The notes under the pieces are model-generated. The model did not search any database. It saw only the letters and a list, made by a program, of their open reading frames with translations, and was not told where the DNA came from. From NCBI RefSeq assembly GCF_038957035.1, contig NZ_CP152412.1, positions 3,654,501 to 3,718,500 on the forward strand: a stretch of DNA of 64,000 nucleotides, written 5' to 3'. The position numbers and the translations under genes are program-made. This DNA is from Bradyrhizobium sp. B097 (GTDB lineage: Bacteria; Pseudomonadota; Alphaproteobacteria; Rhizobiales; Xanthobacteraceae). Shown piece after piece: positions 17,256 through 26,646 of the stretch (position 1 is the first letter of the stretch; each line of letters begins with the position of its first letter).

Positions 17256-17501
17256 TCAGGCGACCTTGTCTTTCAGCACGCATTCCGGCGGCCGGGCTTC
17301 GCCGGCAGCGAGGTCGGACGCGAAGCGATACAGCGTCGAGCAATACGGGCAAATGATCTCGCTGTCGTTGCCGAGGTCGAGGAACACGTGCGGATGGTCG
17401 AACGGAGGGTTGGCGCCCACGCACATGAATTCCTGCGACCCGATCTCGATCACCGAGACACCGGCATCGTTATGGAAGTGCGGGACGACGTGGTCGGACA
17501 T
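17256..17501 (-). CDS. CHCC-type zinc-finger domain protein
   Basis: An 81-residue protein with a zf-CHCC domain, related to the zinc-binding part of the complex I accessory subunit NDUFS6. The metal ligands are visible in EFMCVGANPPFDHPHVFLDLG and IICPYCSTLYRF (Cys-x-His, Cys-x2-Cys). The start at 17501 follows AAGGTGAG. It lies seven bases upstream of the monooxygenase gene, so the two may be co-transcribed. Small alphaproteobacterial relatives are conserved but poorly characterised. Confidence 0.82.
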   Translation of the reverse strand: MSDHVVPHFHNDAGVSVIEIGSQEFMCVGANPPFDHPHVFLDLGNDSEIICPYCSTLYRFASDLAAGEARPPECVLKDKVA

Positions 17502-17749
17502 ATTCTCACCTTGGTGGCAACGATGGGCAGACGCAATTAACAGCATGCGGCATCGTGAAATGCCGCGCACCATACTGGCGGGAACAGTTGATTCCTAGAG
17601 CCCCGATGGCTCATTTGCTCATGCAAATTCGACACAATCTTGTCGTCCCAGAGAAGCCCTTCTTTGGTCGGAGCCGTTGTGTCGCAAAATCGGCACACTA
17701 TTTCCAAGCGAACTGAACAAGGCGAATAAAACTAGAGGTTTTCAGCGGA

Positions 17750-18883
17750 ATGAACGGGGTGCGCCTCATTTTTGCGGTGGCCGGCCTGGCAGCGAGCGCT
17801 GTCGTGGGCGCGGCCATTTGGCCGCACGCCCGGGACGCCGGCACGGTGCTGTCAGCGCGGAACGATCCGGCTGCGCTCGCCGACCTCAGGCTCAATTCCG
17901 TCCTGCGCAACAACCCGGCGTTGATATCGGACAATATCGAGGCGGCGCTCGCCTCCGGAGATGCCGATCTTGCGACCAGCTTCGTCGCGCTCGCGAGCGA
18001 GAAGAACATCGCGCTCAGTGATGAACTCAAAAAGCGTGTCGATGACGCGCGCACCGAGCAGTCGTCCACCACGCATTTCGCCAAGGGATTTGCCACCGGT
18101 CTCGTGACCGGCAATGCCGACGATGTCGCAAGCCTGTCCGGCACGGTCGCGGGCGATCTGTTCGTGTTCGGTGACGTCAGGGACGTCGTGCGCGAGGGCA
18201 AGCACCTCGTGATGGGCGAGGACACCGACCGACTGGTGCTTGGCCTTGCCGCCGCCGGGCTCGCCGTGACTGCGGCCACCTATGTGTCGGTCGGCGGCGC
18301 CGCGCCGCTGCGCGCCGGACTGACGCTGGTCAAGGATACGCGCAAGGCCGGACGGCTGAGTGAGGGGATGATCGAATGGGCCGGGCGCTCGACCCGCGAG
18401 GTGGTCGATCAGCCGGCGCTCCGTGATGCGGTCGCATCCGGCTCGGTGCTGCGGCCGGCGGAAACCGCAACCGCGATCCGCGCGGCGTTCCGCGCCGAGA
18501 AGGCCGGTGCGCTGGTGCGCGTCGCCAAGGACGTCGGGCGCATCGGCGAGGCGGCCGGGGTTCGTGCCGCGCGGGACACGCTGAAGGTCGCGGAGAACCC
18601 GCAGGAGATCGCGCGCGCGGCCCGCATCGCCGAGGTGAAGGGCGGCCAGACCCGCGCAATCATCAAGCTGCTCGGCCGCGGCGCGCTGCTGCTCGTGGCC
18701 GGCACATTCAATCTCACCATGTGGCTGTTCGGCGCGCTGCTTGCGCTGTTTGGCTTTGTGTCGTCGATCAAGGCCACCACCGAGCGAGCCACGGCATGGT
18801 GGCTCAGACGCAGCAAGGCGCTGCGCCTGAAGCGGCAGATGACCGCGCAGGCCGCGCTGGCGAGTATGCCCGCCCAAGGCTAG
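17750..18883 (+). CDS. Conserved hypothetical membrane protein
   Basis: A 377-residue protein I cannot assign to a named family. An N-terminal hydrophobic segment (residues ~5-24) may anchor it, followed by a region rich in Ala and Asp, a hydrophobic stretch near 165-185 (LGLAAAGLAVTAATYVSVGG), and a C-terminal membrane segment at about 315-345 (ALLLVAGTFNLTMWLFGALL). The extreme C-terminus is basic (RRSKALRLKRQ), consistent with a cytoplasmic end. It stands alone upstream of an alpha/beta hydrolase gene on the same strand. Confidence 0.7.
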   Translation: MNGVRLIFAVAGLAASAVVGAAIWPHARDAGTVLSARNDPAALADLRLNSVLRNNPALISDNIEAALASGDADLATSFVALASEKNIALSDELKKRVDDARTEQSSTTHFAKGFATGLVTGNADDVASLSGTVAGDLFVFGDVRDVVREGKHLVMGEDTDRLVLGLAAAGLAVTAATYVSVGGAAPLRAGLTLVKDTRKAGRLSEGMIEWAGRSTREVVDQPALRDAVASGSVLRPAETATAIRAAFRAEKAGALVRVAKDVGRIGEAAGVRAARDTLKVAENPQEIARAARIAEVKGGQTRAIIKLLGRGALLLVAGTFNLTMWLFGALLALFGFVSSIKATTERATAWWLRRSKALRLKRQMTAQAALASMPAQG

Positions 18884-18959
18884 ATTTCACGCTAAGCTTG
18901 CGGTCGCCGGTCGATCGCAAATCCCAAATCCAGAATCCCAAGAAAAAACGGAATCGAAG

Positions 18960-19712
18960 ATGCCGAGTTTCCACCACGGCGATGTTGAGATTGCCTATAT
19001 CGACGAAGGCGCGGGCGAGCCGATCGTGCTCGTGCACGGCTTCGCGTCGAGCAAGAACGTCAACTGGATCTATCCGACCTGGGTGTCGGAGCTCGTCAAG
19101 GCCGGCCGGCGCGTCATCGCGCTCGACAATCGCGGCCACGGTGAATCCGCCAAGCTCTACGACGCCGCGCAGTACGAGATCGCGACCATGGCAAGCGACG
19201 TGATCGCGCTGATGGATCATCTTGGAATCGCGCGCGCCGACATCATGGGCTATTCGCTGGGCTCGCGGATGACGGCGATCCTGGCGCGTGAAAATTCCGA
19301 TCGGGTGCGTTCGGCGATCCTCGGTGGCATCGGCATCGGGCTGATCGAGGGCGGCGGTCCCGGCGAGGCCGTTGCGCTGGCGCTGGAGGCGCCGTCGCTC
19401 GACGACGTCACCGATCCGGTCGGCCGCACCTTCCGCGCCTTCGCCGATCAGACCCGCTCCGACCGCCGCGCGCTCGCCGCCTGCCTGCGCGGCTCGCGCC
19501 GCCTGATGACGCGCGAGGAGGCCGCCGGCATCGGCGTGCCGGTCCTGATCGCGGTCGGCACCAACGATGAGATCGCAGGCTCGGCGTCAGCGCTCGGCCG
19601 GATCATTCCGGGTTCGCAGGTGCTCGACATTCCGAACCGCGACCACATGCGGGCGGTCGGTGACAAGGTCTACAAGACCGGCGTCATCGACTTCCTGTCG
19701 CCGCGAAAATAG
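18960..19712 (+). CDS. Alpha/beta hydrolase
   Basis: A 250-residue cytoplasmic alpha/beta hydrolase without signal peptide. The oxyanion motif is PIVLVHGFASSKNVNW, the nucleophile elbow MGYSLGSRM (Ser near residue 97), the acid probably the Asp in GTNDEIAGS, and the His in NRDHMRAVGD near the C-terminus. Length fits esterase or lactonase-like members such as the 3-oxoadipate enol-lactonase group, but no pathway neighbours support a specific substrate. Its last 126 bases overlap, on the opposite strand, the end of the following membrane protein gene. Confidence 0.84.
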   Translation: MPSFHHGDVEIAYIDEGAGEPIVLVHGFASSKNVNWIYPTWVSELVKAGRRVIALDNRGHGESAKLYDAAQYEIATMASDVIALMDHLGIARADIMGYSLGSRMTAILARENSDRVRSAILGGIGIGLIEGGGPGEAVALALEAPSLDDVTDPVGRTFRAFADQTRSDRRALAACLRGSRRLMTREEAAGIGVPVLIAVGTNDEIAGSASALGRIIPGSQVLDIPNRDHMRAVGDKVYKTGVIDFLSPRK

Positions 19713-21194
19713 CTCGTTGGCATCGTTCTCGGCATCGTGCTTGGCGAAGGCGCGCGCCGCCGCGGTCAGCACCACGAAGGTCGCGACCCACACCATGCGC
19801 GCGCCATAGCGGTCGTGGGGCCCCGAGATCACGCCGCAGACGGCGGCATTGCCGAGCAGAGCGAGCGTCACCGTGCCCGCCAGCAACGTCAGATCGTCGA
19901 GCCGCCGCTGCCACAGTCCGCGGCCGAACAGGATCACGACCAGGAGCATCGAGGCCAGCGCGACCGGCACGTGGATGCGATTGATCGCGGTGAAGTCGAG
20001 GGCCCATCGTTGTTGCCGCGCGGCGCGCATCGGCGCGACCTGCTTGGGAACATAGCGCTCGATGATGCCGTAGGTATGCGGGATCCAGCCCGAGGAGCCT
20101 TCGCCGGTCGCCACATCCAACAGCTGGTCGGCGGTCGCTTTCAGCGCCGCCCTGGCCTGCCATGTCGGATATTCGGCGAGCGAACGCACCACGATGTGGC
20201 CCATCTCGTCATTCAGTCCCTGAAAGCGGCCGAGCGTGTTGAACATGCTGTGACCCCACAGGAAGTCGTCGGCGGTCGGCGGCAACTCGTCGCGATAGGG
20301 GCAGAGCTTCAGGTTCTCCCTGGCGCAATGATCGCGCAGATATTGCGCGACGATGCCATCCTGCAGCATGCGGCCGAAGGCGACGCCATAGCCGCCGGGT
20401 GTCCAGGCAAGCTGACCCGACAGCGCGAAGTTCGCCGCCAGCAGCATCACGGCGGCGGTGACGATGGTCAGGCTGCCTTGCATGAGCCCCGCGACCGGGA
20501 CGCGGCGGCCGAGCCACGGACGCAGCATCCAGCCGACGCAGCACAGACCGAGCAGTACCGCGAGCGTCGCGCTGTGCGTGGCGGCGGAAAACGCGATGAA
20601 CCCGAACAGCACCGCCTTCTCGAGCGTCGAAATCCGCTCGCCGTGCAGGACCAGGATGTAGAGCGCGAGCACCGAGAGGCCGGCAAAGATGTCGGTCAGC
20701 AGCATGCTGGCGAGCCAGGGCAGGGCGGTGGTGGCGATCAGCGCGAGGCTGATCGCGATCAGCCGGACCGGCCGGGCGAGCTCGAGCATGCGCAGGGTCA
20801 GCTGCAGGATCCACAGCGTCGCCAGGGTCTGGATACCGAGGTTGAGCCAGAAGCCCGATGTCTCGCCGACATGCAGGTAGAGGCCGAATACCGTGGACCG
20901 GCTCGGCACCAGATAGCCCTCGTACCAGCGCGCCAGATAGCCGCCGGTATCCCATTGGAGCAGCGGATAGCCGTTCCAGAAGGCAGGTGCGAGCAGCAGG
21001 AGGGGAATGGCAATGGTGGCGATCCAGACCGACCGTGCATCGGTCAGGCGCCCACGTAACGTCTGGGTATTGATGGTATTTCCCCCTTTTATTGGGGCCG
21101 ACCATGCCCAAAACCACACTCGGGACGAAATCCGCCAATAGTTGCAGAAGCGCGGCTTGATTTCGGCAAAATCCCGACCAATTCCCCTAGACAT
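19587..21194 (-). CDS. Polytopic membrane protein, glycosyltransferase-C-like
   Basis: A frame of 535 codons with many hydrophobic helices from residue ~57 onward (IATIAIPLLLLAPAFWNGYP, YLARWYEGYLVPSR, several more, and three near the C-terminus). The acidic/aromatic first loop after helix 1 (PLLQWDTGGYL) recalls polyprenyl-linked-sugar glycosyltransferases, but I cannot confirm this. The start is uncertain: residues 1-45 are weak and a GTG within them (VWFWAWS) is possible. The C-terminal ~42 residues are antisense to the convergent hydrolase gene, an unusually large overlap. Confidence 0.65.
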   Translation of the reverse strand: MSRGIGRDFAEIKPRFCNYWRISSRVWFWAWSAPIKGGNTINTQTLRGRLTDARSVWIATIAIPLLLLAPAFWNGYPLLQWDTGGYLARWYEGYLVPSRSTVFGLYLHVGETSGFWLNLGIQTLATLWILQLTLRMLELARPVRLIAISLALIATTALPWLASMLLTDIFAGLSVLALYILVLHGERISTLEKAVLFGFIAFSAATHSATLAVLLGLCCVGWMLRPWLGRRVPVAGLMQGSLTIVTAAVMLLAANFALSGQLAWTPGGYGVAFGRMLQDGIVAQYLRDHCARENLKLCPYRDELPPTADDFLWGHSMFNTLGRFQGLNDEMGHIVVRSLAEYPTWQARAALKATADQLLDVATGEGSSGWIPHTYGIIERYVPKQVAPMRAARQQRWALDFTAINRIHVPVALASMLLVVILFGRGLWQRRLDDLTLLAGTVTLALLGNAAVCGVISGPHDRYGARMVWVATFVVLTAAARAFAKHDAENDANELFSRRQEVDDAGLVDLVTDRPHVVAVRNVEHLRTRNDPAER

Positions 21195-21302
21195 CGGCCC
21201 GGGGGGCGTTCGGCTGGGGTTTACCGTACCGAGCCCTCCCGGGACGCGCTGGGGTCACCGTGCTATAACGCACATCAGAACAACCGAATTGCGAGAGCAG
21301 CT

Positions 21303-22130
21303 ATGGCAGTTCATCAGGTCAATCCGCAGGGGAGCAAGCTCGCGGCACTCGATCCGATCTGGGATCGAATCCGCGGCGAGGCGGAAGACATCCTGCGCCG
21401 CGAGCCGGAGCTCGCATCCTTCATCTATGCGACCGTGTTGCATCATGAGCGCCTGGAAGATTCCGTGGTCCATCGCATTGCCGATCGGCTCGACCACGCC
21501 GCGCTGTCGGGCGACCTGATCCGCCAGACCTATGGCGAGGCATTGCGCGATGAGCCCGATATCGGCAACGCCTTCCGCGCCGATCTCGTCGCCGTCTATG
21601 ACCGCGATCCCGCGACCTCGCGCTTCATCGATCCCTTGCTCTACTTCAAGGGCTTCCACGCGCTGCAGACCCATCGTCTTGCGCACTGGCTCTATCAGAA
21701 GGGCCGCAAGGATTTTGCCTTCTACCTGCAGAGCCGCTCGTCGGCGGTGTTCCAGACCGACATCAATCCGGCGGCCAGGATCGGCCGCGGCATCTTCCTC
21801 GATCACGCCACCGGCTTCGTCTGCGGCGAGACGGCCGTCATCGACGACGATGTCTCGATCCTGCATGGCGTCACGCTCGGCGGCACTGGCAAGGAGAACG
21901 AGGATCGCCATCCGAAGATCCGCCACGGCGTGCTGATCGGCGCCGGCGCCAAGATCCTCGGCAATATCGAGATCGGTCATTGCGCGCGGATCGCGGCGGG
22001 CTCCGTCGTGGTCAAACCCGTGCCGCACAACGTCACGGTCGCGGGCGTGCCGGCGAAAATCGTCGGCGAGGCCGGCTGTGCCGAGCCGTCGCGCACCATG
22101 GATCAGATGCTCAACGCGATCGGGCTTTGA
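21303..22130 (+). CDS. cysE: Serine O-acetyltransferase CysE
   Basis: A 275-residue serine acetyltransferase, which makes O-acetylserine from serine and acetyl-CoA for cysteine synthesis. The N-terminal helical domain (residues ~10-140, with DPLLYFKGFHALQTHRLAHW) is followed by the left-handed beta-helix with hexapeptide repeats and the signature GVTLGGTGKENEDRHPKI near residue 195. The His and Asp of the active site fall in the conserved FLDHATGFVCGETA and DPLLYFKGFHA blocks. Length matches the family. It is a single gene, followed after 138 bases by a DUF3126-like gene. Confidence 0.93.
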   Translation: MAVHQVNPQGSKLAALDPIWDRIRGEAEDILRREPELASFIYATVLHHERLEDSVVHRIADRLDHAALSGDLIRQTYGEALRDEPDIGNAFRADLVAVYDRDPATSRFIDPLLYFKGFHALQTHRLAHWLYQKGRKDFAFYLQSRSSAVFQTDINPAARIGRGIFLDHATGFVCGETAVIDDDVSILHGVTLGGTGKENEDRHPKIRHGVLIGAGAKILGNIEIGHCARIAAGSVVVKPVPHNVTVAGVPAKIVGEAGCAEPSRTMDQMLNAIGL

Positions 22131-22268
22131 TTTCACTCGCTTTCTGATCGGTACCGCGCCTTAGCGTGTGCGCAACATCACGTCGCCAAAGCCTGAAAAG
22201 GCTCTGGCGATCTTTGCCGTCTCGTCCTAAAACTCCCCCGAAAATCATCGACCCGATTGGAGACGGCT

Positions 22269-22487
22269 GTGGACGTTCAGGAAGTCAGGAAGCTCGACGC
22301 GTATCTCAAACGCGTGTTCAGCAATCCCAAGATCCGCGTGGTGCCGCGGCCCAAGAAGGACGACTCGGCCGAGGTTTATATCGGCGAGGAGTTCATCGGC
22401 GTGCTGTTCGTCGACGACGAGGACGATGATCGCTCATTCCAGTTCCAGATGGCCATCCTGGAAGAAGATCTGGGCGAGCAGGGCTGA
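22269..22487 (+). CDS. DUF3126-like small protein
   Basis: A 72-residue conserved alphaproteobacterial protein resembling DUF3126, with the characteristic core IRVVPRPKKDDSAEVYIGEE followed by FIGVLFVDDEDDDRSFQFQM. The GTG at 22269 has a GGAGA ribosome site six bases upstream; a TTG four codons earlier is an alternative. Function is unknown. Highly acidic in the second half. Genes of this family commonly lie next to cysE in rhizobia, as here. Confidence 0.85.
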   Translation: MDVQEVRKLDAYLKRVFSNPKIRVVPRPKKDDSAEVYIGEEFIGVLFVDDEDDDRSFQFQMAILEEDLGEQG

Positions 22488-22632
22488 ACGGCCTCGCCGC
22501 GACCAGCGCCGTCGTATGAGCGTCGGCGCTGGTGACCATTTGCCTGCCGCGGCCGCTGCGCGGGTCAATGAATCTGACAAGCTCGGGCTCCGCGCCGGCG
22601 ACCAGACTGGTCGCGGGTCCAAGAAACGTGAC

Positions 22633-23379
22633 TCAGGCGCCGCGTGAGACCAATGCTGGCACGATCAGCGACAGGCCGGCGAGCAGTAACAGTGTCAACA
22701 CCACCTTGCGGAACATCTCGTCATCGATCTTTCCGTACAGCCTGAAGCCGCTCCAGAGGCCGGCGAGCAGAAATGGCAGACCCAGGCCGTACAATTTGAC
22801 GGTTTCGGACGTGAAGGCGCCGGTGACGCCCATCGAAATCGAGATCACCACAAAGGCGGCGAACAGGACCGGCTGGAACACGGCGCGCTGCGTATCCTTC
22901 GTCCAGCCGCGCCATTGGCAGGAGATGGTTGAGACGACGCCACCAAGTCCGGTCAGTCCGCCGACCAGCCCGTTGACGAGGCCGATCGCAATGTCCGGCC
23001 CGATCCCGATCTTCATCGGACTGAACGCCGGTCGCGCCAGGCTGTAGATCGCGTAAGTTGCCAGCAGTGTACCGACACCAAATCGCAAATAGACGGGGCT
23101 GAGATAGGTGAGCAGGACCACGCCGGTCGGGATGCCAATCGTCGTGCCAAGCGATAACGGCCAGATGGCGTGCCAGTTCAGCGCCTGCCGCAATTTCAGG
23201 ATGCCGTAACCCTGCGTGAGCAGGCCGTAGCCCGCGATCAGCGCCGCGGTCTGGATCGGCGTGATGATGTGCAGCCACACACCCGACACCACGAGGCCCA
23301 TCGCAAACCCCGAAAAGCCGCTAACGAACCCGCCTACAAGAGCGGCGAGAACAAAAAGAACGAGACCCACTCCATCCAT
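22633..23379 (-). CDS. TauE/SafE-family sulfite exporter-like permease
   Basis: A 248-residue inner-membrane protein with about eight hydrophobic segments, matching the TauE/SafE (DUF81) family of anion exporters. Typical elements are the N-terminal repeat LAALVGGFVSGFSGFAMGLV and the second repeat IAIGLVNGLVGGLTGLGG. Family members move sulfite, sulfoacetate or related organosulfur anions. No sulfur-oxidation genes are adjacent (cysE lies 500 bp away on the other strand), so the substrate is open. Confidence 0.85.
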   Translation of the reverse strand: MDGVGLVLFVLAALVGGFVSGFSGFAMGLVVSGVWLHIITPIQTAALIAGYGLLTQGYGILKLRQALNWHAIWPLSLGTTIGIPTGVVLLTYLSPVYLRFGVGTLLATYAIYSLARPAFSPMKIGIGPDIAIGLVNGLVGGLTGLGGVVSTISCQWRGWTKDTQRAVFQPVLFAAFVVISISMGVTGAFTSETVKLYGLGLPFLLAGLWSGFRLYGKIDDEMFRKVVLTLLLLAGLSLIVPALVSRGA

Positions 23380-23494
23380 CGGTCACTCCCCCAAAAGCGA
23401 GGTGACGCACACTTGGATGGAAATTCCATCTGATGGGGAGGATGCGGATCCCCGCGTTTGCTAATCGGCAGTTGCCTGCGCTTGGCCAACTCAC

Positions 23495-24157
23495 CTATTT
23501 CGCTTCTCCGTAGGTGATTTGATCAAATAGCGTCACACTGTCGGCCTTGGTCCAAAGCCCGACCTTGCCTGCATCGCCGAATGTGGAATCCTCCACCTCA
23601 AACAATTGCTTGCCGTTGAAAGATACAACGAAGCGCGAGGCTTTGAAGTCGACACGCAGGGTGTGCCAGGTGTTGGACGGAACCTTGATATCGGTTCCAT
23701 AGCCTCCCTTGCGGCCCACGATGTCGAGCGGGCTTCGAACGCCGTTCACAGTCTTGTAGAGGACGACATTATCCTCAAGTGCATTGGCGCGGGTCACGTA
23801 ATAGTTGTTCGCGTCCTTCGCTCGCCAAACAATACCGGCGGCGCGGTCCTGGGATCCCGCGACAGCCTTGAACATGAGCTCGACAAAGCCGTCCTTGATT
23901 CTGGTGTCGTCCTTCAACAGCAGCGGGTAGCTCGCTCGGCCGGATTGCTTGAGCACGTTCGATTTCGACGGCGCCGTCGCATCGGTTTCGACCGTCCATC
24001 TTGAAACGCCTGATCCCGTGACGGTGGCGGTCCAACCGTCGGGCGCAACACCGATCTGGGTACCCTCAAAGCCGATAGCGTAATTTGACATGTCATTCAC
24101 TCCCAAGAGAAGCAGCGTCGCTGCGGCAAGGGCCATGCGTCGTTGGGGATGGGGCAT
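23495..24157 (-). CDS. Exported jelly-roll (DUF1080/LamG-like) protein
   Basis: A 220-residue protein with a hydrophobic start (residues 8-20) that may be a signal peptide, although a second Met lies at residue 23. The rest is beta-rich with features of concanavalin-like or 3-keto-disaccharide hydrolase (DUF1080) folds: AAGIVWRAKDANNYYVTRAN, WHTLRVDFKASRFVVSFNGK and a C-terminal GKVGLWTKADSVTLFDQITY. Such domains bind or cleave sugars; no catalytic residues can be named. It is a single gene. Confidence 0.72.
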   Translation of the reverse strand: MPHPQRRMALAAATLLLLGVNDMSNYAIGFEGTQIGVAPDGWTATVTGSGVSRWTVETDATAPSKSNVLKQSGRASYPLLLKDDTRIKDGFVELMFKAVAGSQDRAAGIVWRAKDANNYYVTRANALEDNVVLYKTVNGVRSPLDIVGRKGGYGTDIKVPSNTWHTLRVDFKASRFVVSFNGKQLFEVEDSTFGDAGKVGLWTKADSVTLFDQITYGEAK

Positions 24158-24753
24158 TTCCAGGCTCCGGTGAGATCGAGAACTCCGCTACGCGGACTAC
24201 AACGTGAAATGCGAACTGACCGGGCGCTGATCATTCGAAAAGCCCGGACCCTTGAACGGGAGGCTCCACCGGGTCGGGAGGTTGTTCGAATCCTGCGATC
24301 CCCATCGCGCGCAACGCTACGAGGAATCCTTCCCAGACTTCTTCTCGGTTCCGGTGATAAACGGCGACCGAAGATTCATCGGAGCAATCGTCCCGGCCAG
24401 GCTGAGTTGGCCCAGACCAATTTTGCCGCTCGCCGGCGACGAGTTCGTCTGACCTAGCGGGGGTAGGATCGATATCCGCCAAGGTCGGCGCAGGGGCAGA
24501 CCGTAAGGCAAATTGGCTGCGGGGAATTGGGGGCTTGCTTTCGTCCATGTGCGCATGACCTCGACAAGTCGAGCGTTGCACAGTTCTTGGACCGAAGCCT
24601 CAAGGGGAGACCGTACTTCCCCTGAAGACGTCTTAGTCCAGCGAAACGACAAAGGCAATACGGCCTCGACCGGCGCTGCCTAGGATTGCCTCATGGAGCC
24701 TGTCATCCGGCGGCGCTTCGCGCCGACCGGGGGCGTTCGCAATGACGAGGAGG
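24158..24753. other. Intergenic region, no gene accepted
   Basis: A 596-bp stretch between two minus-strand genes. Overlapping frames of about 100 codons exist on both strands (for example 24231-24581 minus), but none has a clear ribosome site, domain or signal peptide. It may hold decayed coding sequence. Confidence 0.4.
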
Positions 24754-25464
24754 CTAGCCCTTCGCGCTGTGCATCTGCGCGGAGAGGCGGTTCATCGCGG
24801 TGGCGATGTCGCGCCATTGCGCAAGCCAGCTGCGCGGAAAGCGGAAGGTCAGGTCGGCGCCCTCGATACGCTGCTCACTCAGGCACGTGCCGGGCGTCGA
24901 CGTATCGCGCGTGCAGCGTGCGATCAGCTGCGGCTCGGTCGCGGTGAACAGGTCCTCGCCGCCATAGGGCGTGCCGTCGCGGAACGCGCGTGCAGTCAGG
25001 CCGTCATCGGTGTTCGCACGCTCGTCGAGATAGCGCGGATAGATCGTGCGCAGCCGCATGTCCGGCGCGAGTGAATCGTGGTGCGCCGCGATCGACACGA
25101 AGATCCTGTCGATCGGCTGCACCTTGTCCTCGACCGTATCGGCACTGTAGTGCTTCGGCGCGGCAGGCGCCTCCAGCGACGGATAGAGGAAGCTCAGATC
25201 GACGCGCTCCTGCGGCCCGGAATGACGCTGGATCTTCATGCGCACGGCCATGGTCGGCACGTTGAACAGCGTGCCGCCGACGCTCACCGGAAGCCGCGAC
25301 GGATCGCTCGGCGGGACGGTCGTATAGGTCGGCCACAACAGATAGGCGACGAGGGCAATCGCACCGGCCGCGATGACCGCCGAGGCGATGAGCGGAACGA
25401 GATGCGCGCGCGGATTGCGGCGGGTGTCGCGGGCGAGATGCTGGGCAGTCGAGAGAAGCGTCAT
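24754..25464 (-). CDS. Hypothetical membrane-anchored protein
   Basis: A protein of about 236 residues with one membrane segment near residues 29-48 (LIASAVIAAGAIALVAYLLW), a short cytoplasmic head and a soluble periplasmic C-terminal domain of ~180 residues. The latter has FLYPSLEA, RTIYPRYLD and a Cys pair (CTRDTSTPGTC). I do not recognise the family. The ATG at 25464 is preferred; a GTG at 25518 would add 18 residues. Confidence 0.68.
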   Translation of the reverse strand: MTLLSTAQHLARDTRRNPRAHLVPLIASAVIAAGAIALVAYLLWPTYTTVPPSDPSRLPVSVGGTLFNVPTMAVRMKIQRHSGPQERVDLSFLYPSLEAPAAPKHYSADTVEDKVQPIDRIFVSIAAHHDSLAPDMRLRTIYPRYLDERANTDDGLTARAFRDGTPYGGEDLFTATEPQLIARCTRDTSTPGTCLSEQRIEGADLTFRFPRSWLAQWRDIATAMNRLSAQMHSAKG

Positions 25465-25683
25465 GAGCGAGGCAAAGATCAGGTCGGGAGTCGCCGAATC
25501 ACCTGTCGAATATGCCACGAGGCGAAGAATTTCCGTACGATTCCAATGGAATCCCTGATCGAATGGCCATGCGCAAACGCCGCGGCGGGCGCCCCGGTTA
25601 ACCTTTCCTTAAGGATGATGTGGCGGCCGGCCGTCAATTCTGCGAAGCAGGGTGGAGTGGCCTGTTGCGTAGCGGAAGTTTCG

Positions 25684-26013
25684 ATGTCGCCCGATACCTT
25701 GAATTCCCTGTTCTCGCTCTTCATTGGCTTCGCGCTCGCCGGCGCATTGGCCAGCGGTTATCAGGCGATGGCGGAGCGTCCGGCCGGCTTCGGCCTGCTG
25801 CAGGAGGGCGTCGCGCCGAGGACCTTCGCCGCGGTCCCGTTTCTCGTCTTCGCCGCACCGTTCATCATCATGCGCAACACGCTGCGCGGCGCGCGCATCG
25901 AGCGCCGCCGTTTCGAGTTCGTGATGATGGCAACCGTCATCTCCGGCTTCTGGAGCCTGATGTCGGGCACCTTCTTCGTGATGACGCTGCGCGCTGCCGG
26001 CGTGATCGGGTGA
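25684..26013 (+). CDS. Small three-helix membrane protein
   Basis: A 109-residue hydrophobic protein with three membrane segments: residues ~8-27 (LFSLFIGFALAGALASGY), ~48-63 (FAAVPFLVFAAPFIIM) and ~82-104. Basic residues between helices 2 and 3 (RGARIERRRFEF) indicate a cytoplasmic loop. The frame stays open far upstream, but that part is antisense to the neighbouring gene and has no coding character; the ATG at 25684 fits the protein start. Function unknown. It resembles small conserved proteins seen in Rhizobiales. Confidence 0.7.
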   Translation: MSPDTLNSLFSLFIGFALAGALASGYQAMAERPAGFGLLQEGVAPRTFAAVPFLVFAAPFIIMRNTLRGARIERRRFEFVMMATVISGFWSLMSGTFFVMTLRAAGVIG

Positions 26014-26111
26014 TCCGCGCCGGATCCTGATCCGGGTCCGGACCATGAGCGTGCTTGCTTGAAACCACGTCGTCCGCTGTGCCAAGGTCACCTTCATCCA
26101 AGGAGACCTCT

Positions 26112-26642
26112 ATGGCGATCTACGAACTCGACGGGCAGGGGCCCGATCTTCCCGCCGACGGCAGCTACTTCATCGCCGACAATGCCGTTGTGATCGGCAA
26201 GGTGCGCCTCAAATCCGCGGCGAGCGTCTGGTTCGGCGCGGTGCTGCGCGGCGACAATGAGTGGATCGAGATCGGCGAAGGCTCCAACGTTCAGGACAAT
26301 TCGACCCTGCATGTCGATCCCGGCTTTCCCCTGACCATCGGCAACAACGTCACCATCGGCCACAATGCGATCGTGCACGGCTGCACGCTGGAAGACGGCG
26401 TGCTGATCGGGATGGGATCGATCGTGATGAACGGCGCGCGCATCAGGCGCGGCAGTGTCGTCGGCGCCGGCTCCGTCATTACCGAGGGCAAGGAGTTTCC
26501 GGAAAATTCCCTGATCATCGGTGCGCCCGCGCGCGTGGTGCGCACGCTGGACGCCGCGCAGGCGGAGGCGTTGTCGCGGCCGGCGAAGTCCTACGCGATC
26601 CGGGGCCCGCAGTACAAAGCCGGACTGAAGAAGATCGGCTGA
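26112..26642 (+). CDS. Gamma-carbonic anhydrase-like hexapeptide protein
   Basis: A 176-residue left-handed beta-helix protein of the gamma-carbonic anhydrase (YrdA/PaaY) group. Metal-binding histidines are visible in the spaced pattern STLHVD, TIGHNAIVHGC, as expected for a trimeric zinc site. The N-terminal substrate-loop residues RGDNEWIEIGEGSNVQDNS match the family. The start at 26112 has an AGGAGA ribosome site. Members hydrate CO2 or act as thioesterases; the choice cannot be made from sequence. Confidence 0.88.
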   Translation: MAIYELDGQGPDLPADGSYFIADNAVVIGKVRLKSAASVWFGAVLRGDNEWIEIGEGSNVQDNSTLHVDPGFPLTIGNNVTIGHNAIVHGCTLEDGVLIGMGSIVMNGARIRRGSVVGAGSVITEGKEFPENSLIIGAPARVVRTLDAAQAEALSRPAKSYAIRGPQYKAGLKKIG

Positions 26643-26646
26643 AGGC

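Noticed and set aside
24231..24581. A 116-codon minus-strand frame
   Set aside because: No ribosome site, no conserved pattern, and overlapping frames on both strands look equally plausible.
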